Assembly (NCBI GenBank): GCA_000507305.1
Contig: DF239764.1
Location: forward strand, 100,702 to 164,701
Direction: 5' to 3'
DNA length: 64,000 nt
Source: Breviolum minutum Mf 1.05b.01
Taxonomy: Eukaryota; Sar; Dinophyceae; Suessiales; Symbiodiniaceae
Below, one piece after another: positions 11,268-22,800 of this stretch. The notes under the pieces were generated by a model. That model worked only from the letters and a program-made list of their open reading frames with translations. It was not told where the DNA came from and did not search any database. How positions within the stretch are numbered: the first letter of the stretch is position 1; every line of letters starts with the position of its first letter. Made by a program: the position numbers and the translations under genes.

Positions 11268-11470
11268 CTAGACTTCAAGCAGCAAGACATGTTGAGTGAC
11301 ATCACTCTTCCATGCCAGCTTCATTTTGCCAAGCGACATCCTTGCCACTGAGATTTTTTCATGCATGTCCTCAAGAGCTTGTTCCAGGAATACACATCCT
11401 TCATCTTTCCCTTTCCTGAACGTCTTCATGGAAGGCGGCCCGGGTTCAACTTCGCATGGAGTGATTGGAC
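11268..11470 (-). CDS. Probable terminal exon, unknown gene
   Basis: After acceptor CTGCTTCCAAG|GT the frame runs 66 codons to a TAG. It includes GCVFLEQALEDMHEKISVAR, a likely helix. No family recognised. Confidence 0.42.
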
Positions 11471-12415
11471 CTTGGAAGCAGCGGACACCACTGGTCCGTT
11501 TGGATCGCACTTACCAAGTGATTTGTGAGAGCCCTTGATTCAACATTCCGACTGCCCTGACTAACATGCAAAAGTCACCGGTCGAAGGCTTTAGCGGTCC
11601 AGGTTCACGTCATGCGTCATGTTTGAGGATGTGCGTAGTGTAGAGCTAATTTGTAGTAAGCCCACTGGCAAACATAGACATTGGTGATGCATTGCCACTG
11701 GTGACTTGAATTTGGGTACATCTCTCGCTTGTCCCAGCATATGTGTCAGCGTCCAAATTCAGAAACCTGGTGAGTGTCCGTTCGTATTCTCCAGAATAGG
11801 TTGGCAAGAATATCGGTTATGGAAGAAAGCCTGCATTGGCTGATCAGCTAGTTTTATACATACATCTGAGCCCTTATTGGGATTGCTTCCATCGACCTTA
11901 TTTTGGAATGATTGAGAATGCCGATCATCATTCCTATTCGACTCCAAGGCGCCAGTCAGTGCAAACAGGCTCTTCTACCAGCGGACCATAGGCGGCATAG
12001 GCGGGTCGCTTGGGTATGGAGAAAAGGTATGTTGCACTCTTCTTGATTGCGTCCTAATGATGCAAGGGATCCGTTTCCCATTTCCATAAAGCCTCTGGCA
12101 ATGGAAACTAGAAGAATCACCGGCATGTTGGAGCATGGAAGATGGCATCTTACTTAAACATCACATATGAGAGATATTGAAAAATACCTATATATATGTT
12201 TCATAGACAGATATGATAAGATCATACACATATGATTGGATTAATAAACATATCTTGGGGTGATGCATCTCTACGTCATTGTCTTGACGATTGACTTGGC
12301 CAACTGCAAGCGTTTCCCCACAGAAGAACACAGCCCCAGCTCGCAATGATTCAACCTTTATTTTTTTGCATATATATGCATCTCATCTACTATAGTTCTG
12401 CATTGGAAATTGAGT

Positions 12416-12655
12416 TCAATGACATAAGATGACATAAGTAGACAGTTGTGAACGTTCGAGGCCATCAAGCAGTGACAGTAGTGATAGGAAAGCCGCATTG
12501 ATGCGGCAAAGTCCCTGACACCCTTGTAAAGCGCTAGGCAGGCAAGTACAGGGTCCACTGAACTTAATTTGCAGCTGCAATGAGTTACAGCGCATGTATC
12601 CCAACCATGGGCTATGATCATCAATTCTGAGAACCAATTCCTGTGCATCCGGCAT
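12416..12655 (-). CDS. Possible PPR-like fragment
   Basis: A minus frame contains FLSLLSLLDGLERSQLSTYV, which resembles the second helix and linker of dinoflagellate PPR units. There is no matching first helix and no clear splice site, so it may be a decayed copy. Confidence 0.22.
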   Translation of the reverse strand: MPDAQELVLRIDDHSPWLGYMRCNSLQLQIKFSGPCTCLPSALQGCQGLCRINAAFLSLLSLLDGLERSQLSTYVILCH

Positions 12656-13216
12656 TTGTTATGGAAGTCGGTCTCGGTACACCTTCCCAAAAAGCCACCT
12701 GGCACCTCCCACCATGGGTGGGAAAATAATATTCGCACCCAGATTTTGGTGCTATGATGTCCTATGTGATGTCATGTGGGTTTCTTGGGAGCGTACTCCA
12801 TAGGGAACTTGCAATTTTGACCAGATTCTATTCCATCGTTTGATTTTCGGGAAGTGATTGGGAACTGCACCCCATCGTGATCCCGGTATCGCCATGCCTC
12901 ATCATCCAAGGCCTTGCAGAGCATAGATGCAATGCAACATATGCCAGCACTAGAACAGCATCAGTTGTCGTCACCCACTATACTGTGAGGGTGTATAGGG
13001 GTTACATTTTTCGACGGGGAAACACGCATGTCCACATTACATTCACATCAAATAAGTCAGCAGTGGGTGAGTGGCTGCAGGGAAGTATCTGAGTGAATGC
13101 ATGTAAAATCAAGAGATCAATAGATATCGACGACTTACAATGACTGACATATACATGGATAAACAAACAACTGCATACGAGAGCTAGGTGATTCACATGA
13201 TGAAGTGCTCACCAAT

Positions 13217-13264
13217 CAGGAACAAGTAAACATGGCAAATCAGGAACAAGTAAACATGGCAAAT
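13217..13264. repeat. Perfect tandem 24-bp duplication
   Basis: Two identical 24-bp units (start CAGGAACAAG, end GGCAAAT) lie head to tail. Confidence 0.95.
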
Positions 13265-13839
13265 CTAGATACATAAATCGATGTAAAAAACATTTCTTGA
13301 AGAACTTGAAGATGGCAATGGCTGACCTCCAACCAGCAACTATACCCCGAGAGAGTTTCTGTTGCCTGAACGCTCTTAAAATGAAAGTGCTTGCATTTTG
13401 AATGGAACGTGTTAAACTATTAAACACATTGGCGTTCAAATTCGACATGTCCATAACAACTGCCGCTCAACCTCCAAAAACCAAAGCGAGATTCAATTAA
13501 ACCTGCCGAGAAGCAAACACTAAGAAGCCACATTAACATGGAGTTTTCTGCCATAAAATCACTCCCTCCCTCTACCTAGGGCACTTTCACAATGAATCTT
13601 ACTACACTTTACTACATATGGTTTCGGATTTCAATCACACAAACAAAAACTGGGCCGACATCCAAACCTACACTATTTTTTGCAAGACATATCATTTTGA
13701 ATCTCCAAAAGGTCGAGACATAAACATTTGCAAGTCCCCTCCCAAGGCGCCTCAGGAGAATCCGCTGCCTCCCAAGCAAGGATTCCCCCAAACTGTGAAT
13801 GACTATAGCATCCATTCCAAATCAGGGATAAATTCTTAC

Positions 13840-14112
13840 CTGGGAATTCTGGGGACTTCACTGCACTTCCACTGGCCTTGCATGATGGCCGATTGACATG
13901 AACACCCGCCCAAGCTTGCAAAGCTTATATCTTTAAAGTAGTTTGGGCCTTGGTGCTTAAAGATTAACAAAAAGGCTTCCAAGCACAACCAGGGAAATGG
14001 CAAAGAATCTGAGTCAATTAGATTCCATCCAGTTCGCCCAATTTGCACATTGCCCGATGGTAACACAATGATTCTCCGCAGTTTCTCACTTGCATGTCCC
14101 ATCACCATAGCC
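13840..14112 (-). CDS. Internal exon of an unknown gene
   Basis: Open from acceptor CCATTGAG|GG to a textbook donor AATTCCCAG|GTAAGA. The frame includes GHASEKLRRIIVLPSGNVQI and GRTGWNLIDSD. No family recognised. Confidence 0.45.
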
Positions 14113-15123
14113 CTCAATGGTTAGCAATTCAGCATATCTATGGCTCAAATATCTGGGATATTCTGGGATGATTACTATGTATGCAACTCTTCAATGTACC
14201 AATGCTCGCAAGGCCTTTAGAATGTTGCCCGGCCCTACTGTACTTGCTGCAAACGACCTTTGAAAGAGATTAATTCCACATCATTCCACATCTCTGTCAC
14301 AAATGACAAAATGCTCAAACACACGAATTTGTGTAGAGGCACACGTTTTTGGTTCCTATTCATATGGCATAATTAAAACGTATTCATATGTGGCCGGGAG
14401 CCTGAGGACACAAATTTCCTTTGCGAAAACGTTGTTGCAAAATCTTCAACAAACTCTTGGTAGATACCGCAAATATGAACGGAGAGACAGGGAGAGAGTC
14501 ATTTGTCCCAAACAGATGTTGCTACATACATGAATTCAGCAAATGTGTGCACAAGGGATCAAGGGCGCATGTTTCTAGGTGCAGCTTCACTTTTGGTTGC
14601 ATTTCTGAATATAATATAAAATTATATATATATTTCTGTATATGAAAAAAGTATACTTCAACGCCGAGATGTTTCTGTTCACAAAAACGATCATCGCGCT
14701 GGATTGCAGTTTTCACTGGTCAACTACCGGTAACTACCGAAACCAAATGCTGCCCATCTCAATGCCTCCGCAGCATCATGAAGCTGCACATCCTGGACGG
14801 GCTAAATGATCTTATTGAATAAGGACCCAAAGTCAAGTGTTTCATGGATCAACCAAATGTTCATCCCACACTCTCTTTCCCTTTTTGGTTTGAAGAGGAC
14901 TCCGTACAAAAACGATTTGCCGTGAGGTCATTTAAGAGCTTTACACTTTTACCCCCACGGAAAGCCACAGTGAGCAGTTCACCCAGTGTCAGCCCGCAGC
15001 TCCAACGCTTGACATTGCTTCGTTCAAGAATTCCAATTGAGTCGCACCCTTAGAGTTTTCTTTCAGGAAAGATATCCAACCATGGGACTTGAGGATTGAT
15101 TTCATGATCGAATCAACAACAGC

Positions 15124-15312
15124 TTAGAGGTTCTCATAGCAGTGACAGCAGTCCCCCGCAGTGACCAAGTCTGATAAAATCCTGGAAATATTGTCTTGAT
15201 ATATGGTGTCACTTTCTTCGCCCTTTTTTTCGTCAGTGTCGAGGTTGCAGCGCCAACAAGGTTTGGCGCGTTCACATAGGATCCCCAGGTACAAGCAGCA
15301 GTCAAGATCTTC
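15124..15312 (-). CDS. Cys-rich terminal exon (62 codons), unknown gene
   Basis: Acceptor CTGTGATAG|G opens a phase-0 frame of 62 codons to TAA. It carries CxxxxxxxCERAKPCWRCNLD, an acidic stretch (DEKKGEES) and DCCHCYENL at the C-terminus. The paired cysteines suggest metal or disulfide binding; no known family fits. A phase-0 upstream mini-exon at 15,523-15,549 (TVAVTLSSS, donor CAGCTCG|GTAAAA) would join in frame. The mini-exon's own region also has a competing frame (SCCHFVQLGKTV...) that runs to a TAG at 15,428. Confidence 0.5.
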   Translation of the reverse strand, partial: EDLDCCLYLGILCERAKPCWRCNLDTDEKKGEESDTIYQDNISRILSDLVTAGDCCHCYENL

Positions 15313-16607
15313 CTATCACAGTTCACCCAGTTTTCTCCCGACTCAACAAAAATCACCGAAAATAATTCGAAATAAAAGCACATACATCTACAAAAGTAGA
15401 AACTGGATTAAATCTTTACAGTATACACTACCGTTGTGAGTGCCTGGGGACCTTCCGACGTGAGGGGACGTGTCCTGCTGACCGCGAACGCCTTTTCTGG
15501 CGCGGCGCGGTCACGGTTTTACCGAGCTGGACAAAGTGACAGCAACTGTCTGCCGGAGACACAAAAAAGCTGAGCGGCCGCTATGCTTCTCATAAAACCA
15601 GTGGTAACAGCTTCAAAGGAATGCACTTGTTGAATTGGAATCATATAGTCCATATAAGTCAATTTGTCGTACATCTTTATAACTTCGGTAGGCTTTAAAG
15701 TTTCGGGAGTACGTGAATGTTCATCTTTTCAGCGGGCCGCTTCACTATATCAATCTGGTGGATGGGCGATGCCTGCCTCTTACAGGCCAGCCCAGTCCTG
15801 GTGTCCAACAGTACCTGAGTCCCCACCCTGTATGAATTGACCCCTGCATGCCCCAGGGTGATAAGGTGTTGGCGTTGAGATTCGGGTATTCTGAGTTTTC
15901 AGCACGCCCTCCCATCGGACTTGCTAGTCTGAGTTTGTAGCAAACATATTAAGTTGAAAATCAATAATAACATCAAAAACAGTATGTATCTACATCTGGA
16001 ATATAGGCAAACTTTTGGAAGTTGGACCATGATGCCTATTCGCCTGCACAGATCCCCTTCAGCCCTACGCGAAATCTGAAGTTTCAGTAAAAGAAAAAGA
16101 CGGCCTTTTAGAGAAAGGACAGAAGTTCAGCAACAATGGGCACACATGTTGGTCAGCGACTCTAGCGGTCCAAACACACCAGGAAAGCTTTTTGTCGGGA
16201 ATCATGTTCTATGCTTATGCGGTGTCCGTCGTGCAGTGAGGTCTGACGATTTATCAGAGTACAAATATATACTGTATATATATGTACATATAAAAATAAA
16301 ATGCAGCTGGCAGCTGGAGAAGGCATTTTCCCCAAAATGAGCTGAATAAACATGATTGAAATGTTATACCTTAAACATATATAACATCATTGCAATATCC
16401 AGTATATCTCAACCGTAGGAATTTTCCTTTTTCCAAAACCCACAAAATTTAGAGGTTCTACACACAAAGACACCACGTGGCCCGCTTCTACATATAGCAA
16501 GGGGTTAGAATATTAATATTATAACTTTTGTCTAACTAGGGACAGTGACAGCTCATGAGCATATAACCAGCCCCCTGTAGTTATAATATCAAGTTATGAG
16601 AGCTGGC

Positions 16608-16728
16608 CGAGATGCCGAAAGCCACCTCCTCATGGATCCGATGCGCTTCAGGAGATTGATCGTCGTAACGTTTGCCACCCAACTCAGCGCTGAAGTTCAC
16701 CGCAATGTCACTGAAACCCTGTTTGTAC
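16608..16728 (-). CDS. Internal exon of an unknown gene
   Basis: Acceptor TTTTCTCAAG|G opens a frame with YKQGFSDIAVNFSAELGGKR and DDQSPEAHRIHEEVAFG. The 3' end is placed at a GC donor by inference. It may belong to the gene ending at 15,124. Confidence 0.42.
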
Positions 16729-17229
16729 CTTGAGAAAAGCCAGAGGAATAGGAGGAAAAATGTTAAAGAAGTTGCCTTAATCTTTGATCTTGCAGGATTT
16801 TTTTTTGTCATCAACAAATGCGTGTGTGCATGCTTGGCCAACTGGTGTGTTGGCAGACAAGGCAGTTTTTGGTTGCTTGCGAGAGAGTGTGTTCCGAAAT
16901 GTTTCCAAAAAGATGACTATACTTGTGTCTCATCTTTGGTAATGCTGGTTACATTCTGGTGACTTGGTGACCTTCAAAATCACAGAGTTCAATGCAATAA
17001 AGCATGTACAAATGCTGATGTTTTCATTACTATCTTTGAATAAAAGAGTATAAGAGGATTGGCGGGAGGGTGCTTAGCAGAGTATTGATGGATATTGAGG
17101 GTACGAAGATGAGGTACCCGCAACTTATGTAACAGTCTGATTCGTATGGAGTTTGATTGGATATTTAGATTGATTGGCACATTTGCCGAACCAAAAACCA
17201 GCAGCATGTTTTGTATATAATGACTCGCA

Positions 17230-17263
17230 CCAATCTTGAGAAATCACCAATCTTGAGAAATGA
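17230..17263. repeat. Tandem 17-bp duplication
   Basis: CCAATCTTGAGAAATCA is followed directly by a copy with one change. Confidence 0.9.
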
Positions 17264-17421
17264 TCTCACACACACACAGACAAACCTAGTATCCAAACAT
17301 TATATATAATTTATATAATATACATTTATATAACAAATGGCCGAATTCTGGAAACTTGGCTTGTGCTTGCCAGAGGATGTCAGAATGCATTCAAACAGGA
17401 GCCTTGAGGCCAACGTGAAAG

Positions 17422-17578
17422 TCAGAGGAATTTATCGTGCTTGCATTTCCTACACTTGCATGTGGCAGGGGGTCTGAAGCTGGGATTTCCTAAGGCACTT
17501 CTGGTCCACAAACATGTTCCGCCTTTATCCTTGCAGTACTTTTGGGAGATTATGCAATCACACCCACCTTTTGATCCT
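17422..17578 (-). CDS. Cys-rich terminal exon
   Basis: Eight cysteines in about 45 residues (GGCDC, QKYCKDKGGTC, ATCKCRKC), then KHDKFL and TGA. The acceptor is uncertain (GTAAG|AGG at 17,578 is one of several). Confidence 0.55.
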
Positions 17579-19435
17579 CTTACAGCGCCAAATCTGGTGG
17601 AACCAAAATGTCTCAATGTAAAAGGCTGGTACGACTTCTTTGGAATGATCGAGCAAACCAGCATCGGTAAAGCATATGCAAACTATTCAAAAACTATCGG
17701 TTCATTTGCTACACTGAGATGTCAAGTAAAGTTTTGGGGCTTGTAGCCTGAAACATGGGAGAATACGATCTTATTCAGTTAACCCTTTTATCATCACCCC
17801 GGCCAACTCGCAGAATGGACATATGACATCCCCGTGGTTCGTGGATGGATTTGCTGCCAAGGTACTCATCCCAATCCATCCAAAAAACACCATTGTCCTT
17901 GATACCTACCTCAGAGGCCGGATCCAATGAGCACCTGTAAAACATTATTTTACATTCTACATAATATATAATATAAATAAAATATATAATATATACACCT
18001 GTTGTCTAATGATCTGATCACCAAATGCTGAACATCTATGCATGTTGATGGATTAAAAATTTGCGGTTAATGATAGGTGATCACACTGCCCTCAAGGTTA
18101 CAAGCAAATACATACAGTAAACACTGCCTAAGTCCAAAGGTTCCGGGTTCCCTGAAGCTTTTTGGATCTTGGATCCTCAATTCCGTATATGGCTGTATGC
18201 ATCTATCCACTTCCACTTCACCCAAGGATGCAAAATGCAAGGCCAAACCCCATGATGCCATGGTGCTTTGTGACCTGTGGCCTTCAGTGCTTCTGGGTAT
18301 GCGTTCCAGCTCTCCCAGTCATCATCATGGAAACGGCCATACCATTCGTTGGTGGCATGGGGATTACCTTGGATCTCTGGGAATTTGTGTCAACATGTCT
18401 GGATTGCATGGTTATATCCAAGTTTATCCTATATCCGAGGGAAAATGATTCTAAATTCTAAAAATCATGCCGACGGAACCTACGTCCATAACTAGTTTAT
18501 AGCAATTGCGGGATTGCATGGGAGTACTACATCTGAACGATCATCCAAGATGCGCACGTGAATCATCCTGAGCACCTGATCTTTGCCGTCACGGGTGTAT
18601 GGCACGTCCAGCATTCTTAGTAGAGTGTAGGCCTCACACACGCACATCGAAAAAGAATATAGGGTCTAATTACGCACAATGCCTTGAAAACGGACACAGA
18701 CCTGCACTGATTCCAATCATGGTCTTGTTTAATATCATGTCTTCCGCCAAAGGCCTCTTGTTTCAATCACTTTGTCATGGCAAGCGCACTTTGTGCATTT
18801 GGTACGTGATGCTTTGCCGTTGTGCCCAACGCCCTCTTTGTTTCGGACAAAGCGGCGTGGTTGGCCAGAATGCCTTTGTAGTTCTGCCGAGTGTTGCAGG
18901 CCTCAAGGCACTTTCAAACACTTTGTGCTTCAACTGTTACTTACGTTACACCAATCTTGCTGCACCACAATAGACACCGAGAAAGACATTGCTGCAGAAG
19001 CAATTCAAGCATCCAATCAAATCCACTCTTTCTGATTGCATGTCATCTCTTGTGGCGTTTCAGTGGCCCATGATTTTCCATACAGTATATTCACAAGTAT
19101 CCATTTCCTTCAACCATCACAGTTGCTTTGCCACCCAACAAATCCCAACAGTTTCTAAACAAATCTTCACCAAGATGCCAAGGCATGACCTGAGAAGTCC
19201 CCACAGCTTGAGTCGATCAGATCCCAACGGCATGAAAGGTGCAAACATTCAGAATTTTGAACAAAAAACATGTATGCACCATGGGAAAACAATAAATCTA
19301 CAAATGAATTGAAGCTAAAATGTTTGATTTGAAGATCATGTGGTCGCACTTCAAGATAACTTAGATGCCATCACATTAGTCACAAAAGTCCAAACAAAGA
19401 CGTCTTGCGGGGATTCCATTGGCCTCCCGTACCAG
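17422..19435 (-). CDS. Cys/Trp-rich protein gene, unknown family, partial model
   Basis: Three minus exons look real. 19,384-19,435 encodes WYGRPMESPQDVFVWTF. 18,222-18,367 encodes NEWYGRFHDDDWESWNAYPE and ends HHGVWPCILHPW at donor CTTGG|GTGAAG. The terminal exon, about 17,422-17,578, encodes GGCDCIISQKYCKDKGGTC and then PPATCKCRKCKHDKFL before a TGA. A fourth candidate near 18,740-18,870 has two plausible frames, one with CTKCACHDK. The two upstream exons share WYGR followed by an acidic or aromatic run, so the protein may be built of repeats. No family is recognised. The neighbour upstream is the calpain-like gene, same strand. Confidence 0.45.
18222..18367 (-). CDS. Trp-rich internal exon
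   Basis: Acceptor GATCCAAG|GT, donor CTTGG|GTGAAG, 48 codons with seven Trp (NEWYGR, DDWESWN, APWHHGVW, LHPW). The opposite strand is also open (membrane-like VIIMETAIPFVGG) and is rejected because every firm neighbour is on the minus strand. Confidence 0.45.
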
Positions 19436-19677
19436 CTTCCATTTAGGGTGAAGTCAGCTGAGGTCACTATTTTTTCCCAAACAATTGCACACCTACATGC
19501 CCGCAAAAGGACTAAGAGAATTTCAAAAACGCCAAAAGAAAATCTTCACACTTTCATAACGAGACTAATAACTAACAATCTGTAGGTATTCCGAAATACA
19601 AGCACAGCGAGACTTGTCTTCATCCTGATTTTGCAGAACTTTCTGTGTTTGTTTGATTGTTTGTTTGTTTCTTTCTT

Positions 19678-19816
19678 TTAATCCTCACTTTCAGCAAAGA
19701 CACCCAAATTATTCCATTCTTTCAGCTTCTCCCAAAGCCATTCGTCTGAAAGCTCCACTTCACCATCACTAAAGGCCGAGGCATCCTGACCGATGTGAAC
19801 AAATGGGCCAGAAGCC
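19678..19816 (-). CDS. Terminal exon, probably of the calpain-like gene
   Basis: Acceptor GATTCAAG|G, then ASGPFVHIGQDASAFSDGEV and ELSDEWLWEKLKEWNNLGVF to a TAA. It is clearly coding. Assignment to the calpain-like gene rests on strand and position only. Confidence 0.5.
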
Positions 19817-22800
19817 CTTGAATCAGTGAACAGCTACACTCTGAGACGCAAAAAGTTCATGAAGATGTGTTTACTTATATATATATGAAAACCTCATGAA
19901 ATGATGCATTCCAATCTGAATGAATACTTGTACTATTACCATCTAATATGATACCCCAAATGCCTCTTCGACTTGTCCATGTTCTATAACCAGCACAGAA
20001 TTGCATGTCAGAGTCTCAGCTGTGGATACAGCAGCCCACCCATTCTTAGCAGCTGCGCAAGGTACCGAAACATATTACTGAATGTAATTTGTACATAAAA
20101 TTAAGGTATATATGAATTAATACATGCATATGTACCTATATATATATATATGCATCTCATACAGCAAGAGCGAAGCAAAACAATCCTTTTCTTGAGTGTC
20201 TGATTCGATTTTCAATGCTGCAAATCGTCCAATCCATATCATAGGTTGATGTAAGATGATACTTCTTTCAAACTAGCTGTATGGCATACATACATGCTAA
20301 AACTATATCCTGCTGGATTTGAGGTTTCGCAAACTCAAGTTGACCCACAACCCTTCCGAATCCTTCCTTCCTCGACCGTCCTTGACCACAACTACCCTGA
20401 AACAGAAGGTTAATACTTTTTTGGAAGGAGCATGAAAACCGATTTTTCCATTCTTAGTATTTTGTGACATTCCCGCCAAAACGGAATCAGTTTCAATTAT
20501 TTCAGTCGGCATCCAATCACAATCTGAATCAAGAAACCTTCAAAAACACCCCATTCCCCACCACACCCCACAATAGGCACCTGGGTGAAATATCCCCAAT
20601 TGGCATCGTAACTCTCAAGGCGCATGGCCACTGTAGCATGACGTGCTGATTCTTCATCTTTCCCACAACGGAAAGCATAAGGTGCATGGGTGCCTGGTGC
20701 ACTCTGGAGGTTTGGGTGTGTACTCCTTTCAACGAGGATGGCGTCGTGACGCCAATTGTGGTCGGTTCATGTTAGTTCAAGCATGACCTGGTGCTACTTT
20801 TTCTGGTTGTTTTTTTTTCTCTGTTGATGGGACTGGATTGGGCTAGTGATTGGTGTTTTTGCCAGCAGTGATGTTTGTTAAGTTGGAATCTAGTTGTTGG
20901 CCAGTTGATGGGGGCTCCTCCAATCAAACCCCTGATTGCAATTCGCTGCATATCCGTTCATACAAACAGGCGCCACCAACGGGTGCCTACCAGTACTCTT
21001 GAGGGAAGAAATCCCCCGGCACTGCATGGGGATAAAAGAAACTCGCGTCATTCCAAATGGTGCATTCCTTTCGTCAACAGCACTACGAGTAGTGGCGTTT
21101 GCTTGGGGTATTCGAACATGACTAATTTGCTACGATGGGCTCAACAAAATGTGACTTCCCAACTCCCCGAATACACTAGCTGGCAGATTCTAGCGAGCCT
21201 TGATTCAAATTAGAGAAAGCGCTGGATGGCACAATGAAATGGGGTCCAAGAAGCCAATGAAGTTTGAAACTGCCAATCAATATAACACACATCTTGTCAC
21301 ACGAATATATGAGGGAAATACAGGGAGTTGTGTTTTAGTCGGTCCATTAGTTGGTACTTACCTGTTGTAGCTGTAAAACATCAACAAACCATGCTGGCCT
21401 TATGCCTGGACCGTATATGTGCATGTTCGGTGTTGCAACAAAAATATTGCCTTTGCCTCAAAGTTCTCCTCATCTCAAAAGCCGAAGCAACACAATTGGA
21501 TTAAAAAACGGTACAAGTACATGCAAGTACATGTGAGTAGTTTATAAACCTAAAAGGCTTTGTTTTAGATAAGAAAGCGAACTTTTAGTGCACCATTCAC
21601 AACTATTCAAGTGGGTTCTAGAATTCACATGGGCCACCCACCTCAATGCGCAATACCCGTGGCTCATCACCATTGAAGTAGATCATGGTCAGAAGAAAAC
21701 AACTCAAAACCACCCCTGATCTTTTTGGCAGCCTGGTTCTAAACCATCGCCTATACAAACAGAACCCTTCCCTCTTGCCTTCAACATCAGGGCTCACGCT
21801 GATACCTCGAACCCGGCTTGAAGCGTTGGGAATAAGATGATCGAAAAGGTCTCACACCAACCTATTGTGGGATCTCACCAAACACACCCTGGCAGCTCCC
21901 TTACCTTCGGATTCTTTAGTACCTTTTGAAAGACTGTTTTTCGGGTGGTTGATTGAAGGGTCCCAAAGAGCCCTCCCTTCAAGATCTAGAAATGCAAAGA
22001 CATATAAATCAATGTCTCCATTATGGCTCTCTGCCTCGCTTTTCAACATGTCTATTGGAACTCAAGGCATTGCAAGCTTTGAAACTAGATGAACACTCAA
22101 CCTAGCCCAGCATGCAGTGCCAATAGTTGGACGAAGCGGCATCCCCCAACCTCACTAATATCACAAATCCACCAAACGTTGCAAGACTGCGGTCCCTCTC
22201 TTTCTCTTTCTGTGGCCACCTAAGTGTGCCCAAGTGGCAAAGCGATGGCTTCCCAGTCAGCATTTCCATGGCAACAGATTCCCAACCACCGTCAATTCCT
22301 TGGCACGATTCAAGCTCTTCAGGAAGCTGAGGGCGCACAAACAAACACGAGCGAGAAAGTGATAGAATTGGTTCCCTGAAACCAGTGGCATCCCCCCCTC
22401 ACCTTTTCTGTTGAATGTACGTATGGTTATTGATTTGCTGTATTGGGTACGATGCTGCGACGTTTGCGCTCGCAAAAGGCTTGAGCACCTATGTACATGG
22501 ATGGAGAATTGACAAGCTAAACTCAATTATATTCACCAAGTGTGTGGTCCCATACTGGCCAATTTCCCTGCACACCATTTATGCCACAAACATACACTAC
22601 TGTATCGAGCTTCGATGATAGGACTGCACGAACTTTGCTACAGCTTTTTCCAGCAAACATGGCCAAAACTCGTTTTCCTTGGTAGGTTTGGCCTTGGTTT
22701 TCGAATGTCCCTGCGAAAATCACAGGAACCCCTGGGTGGTTATATCTCATATCTGTGGAAACGAAACGGAGACCCATATTGTCGCACTCTGCAATTTTCT

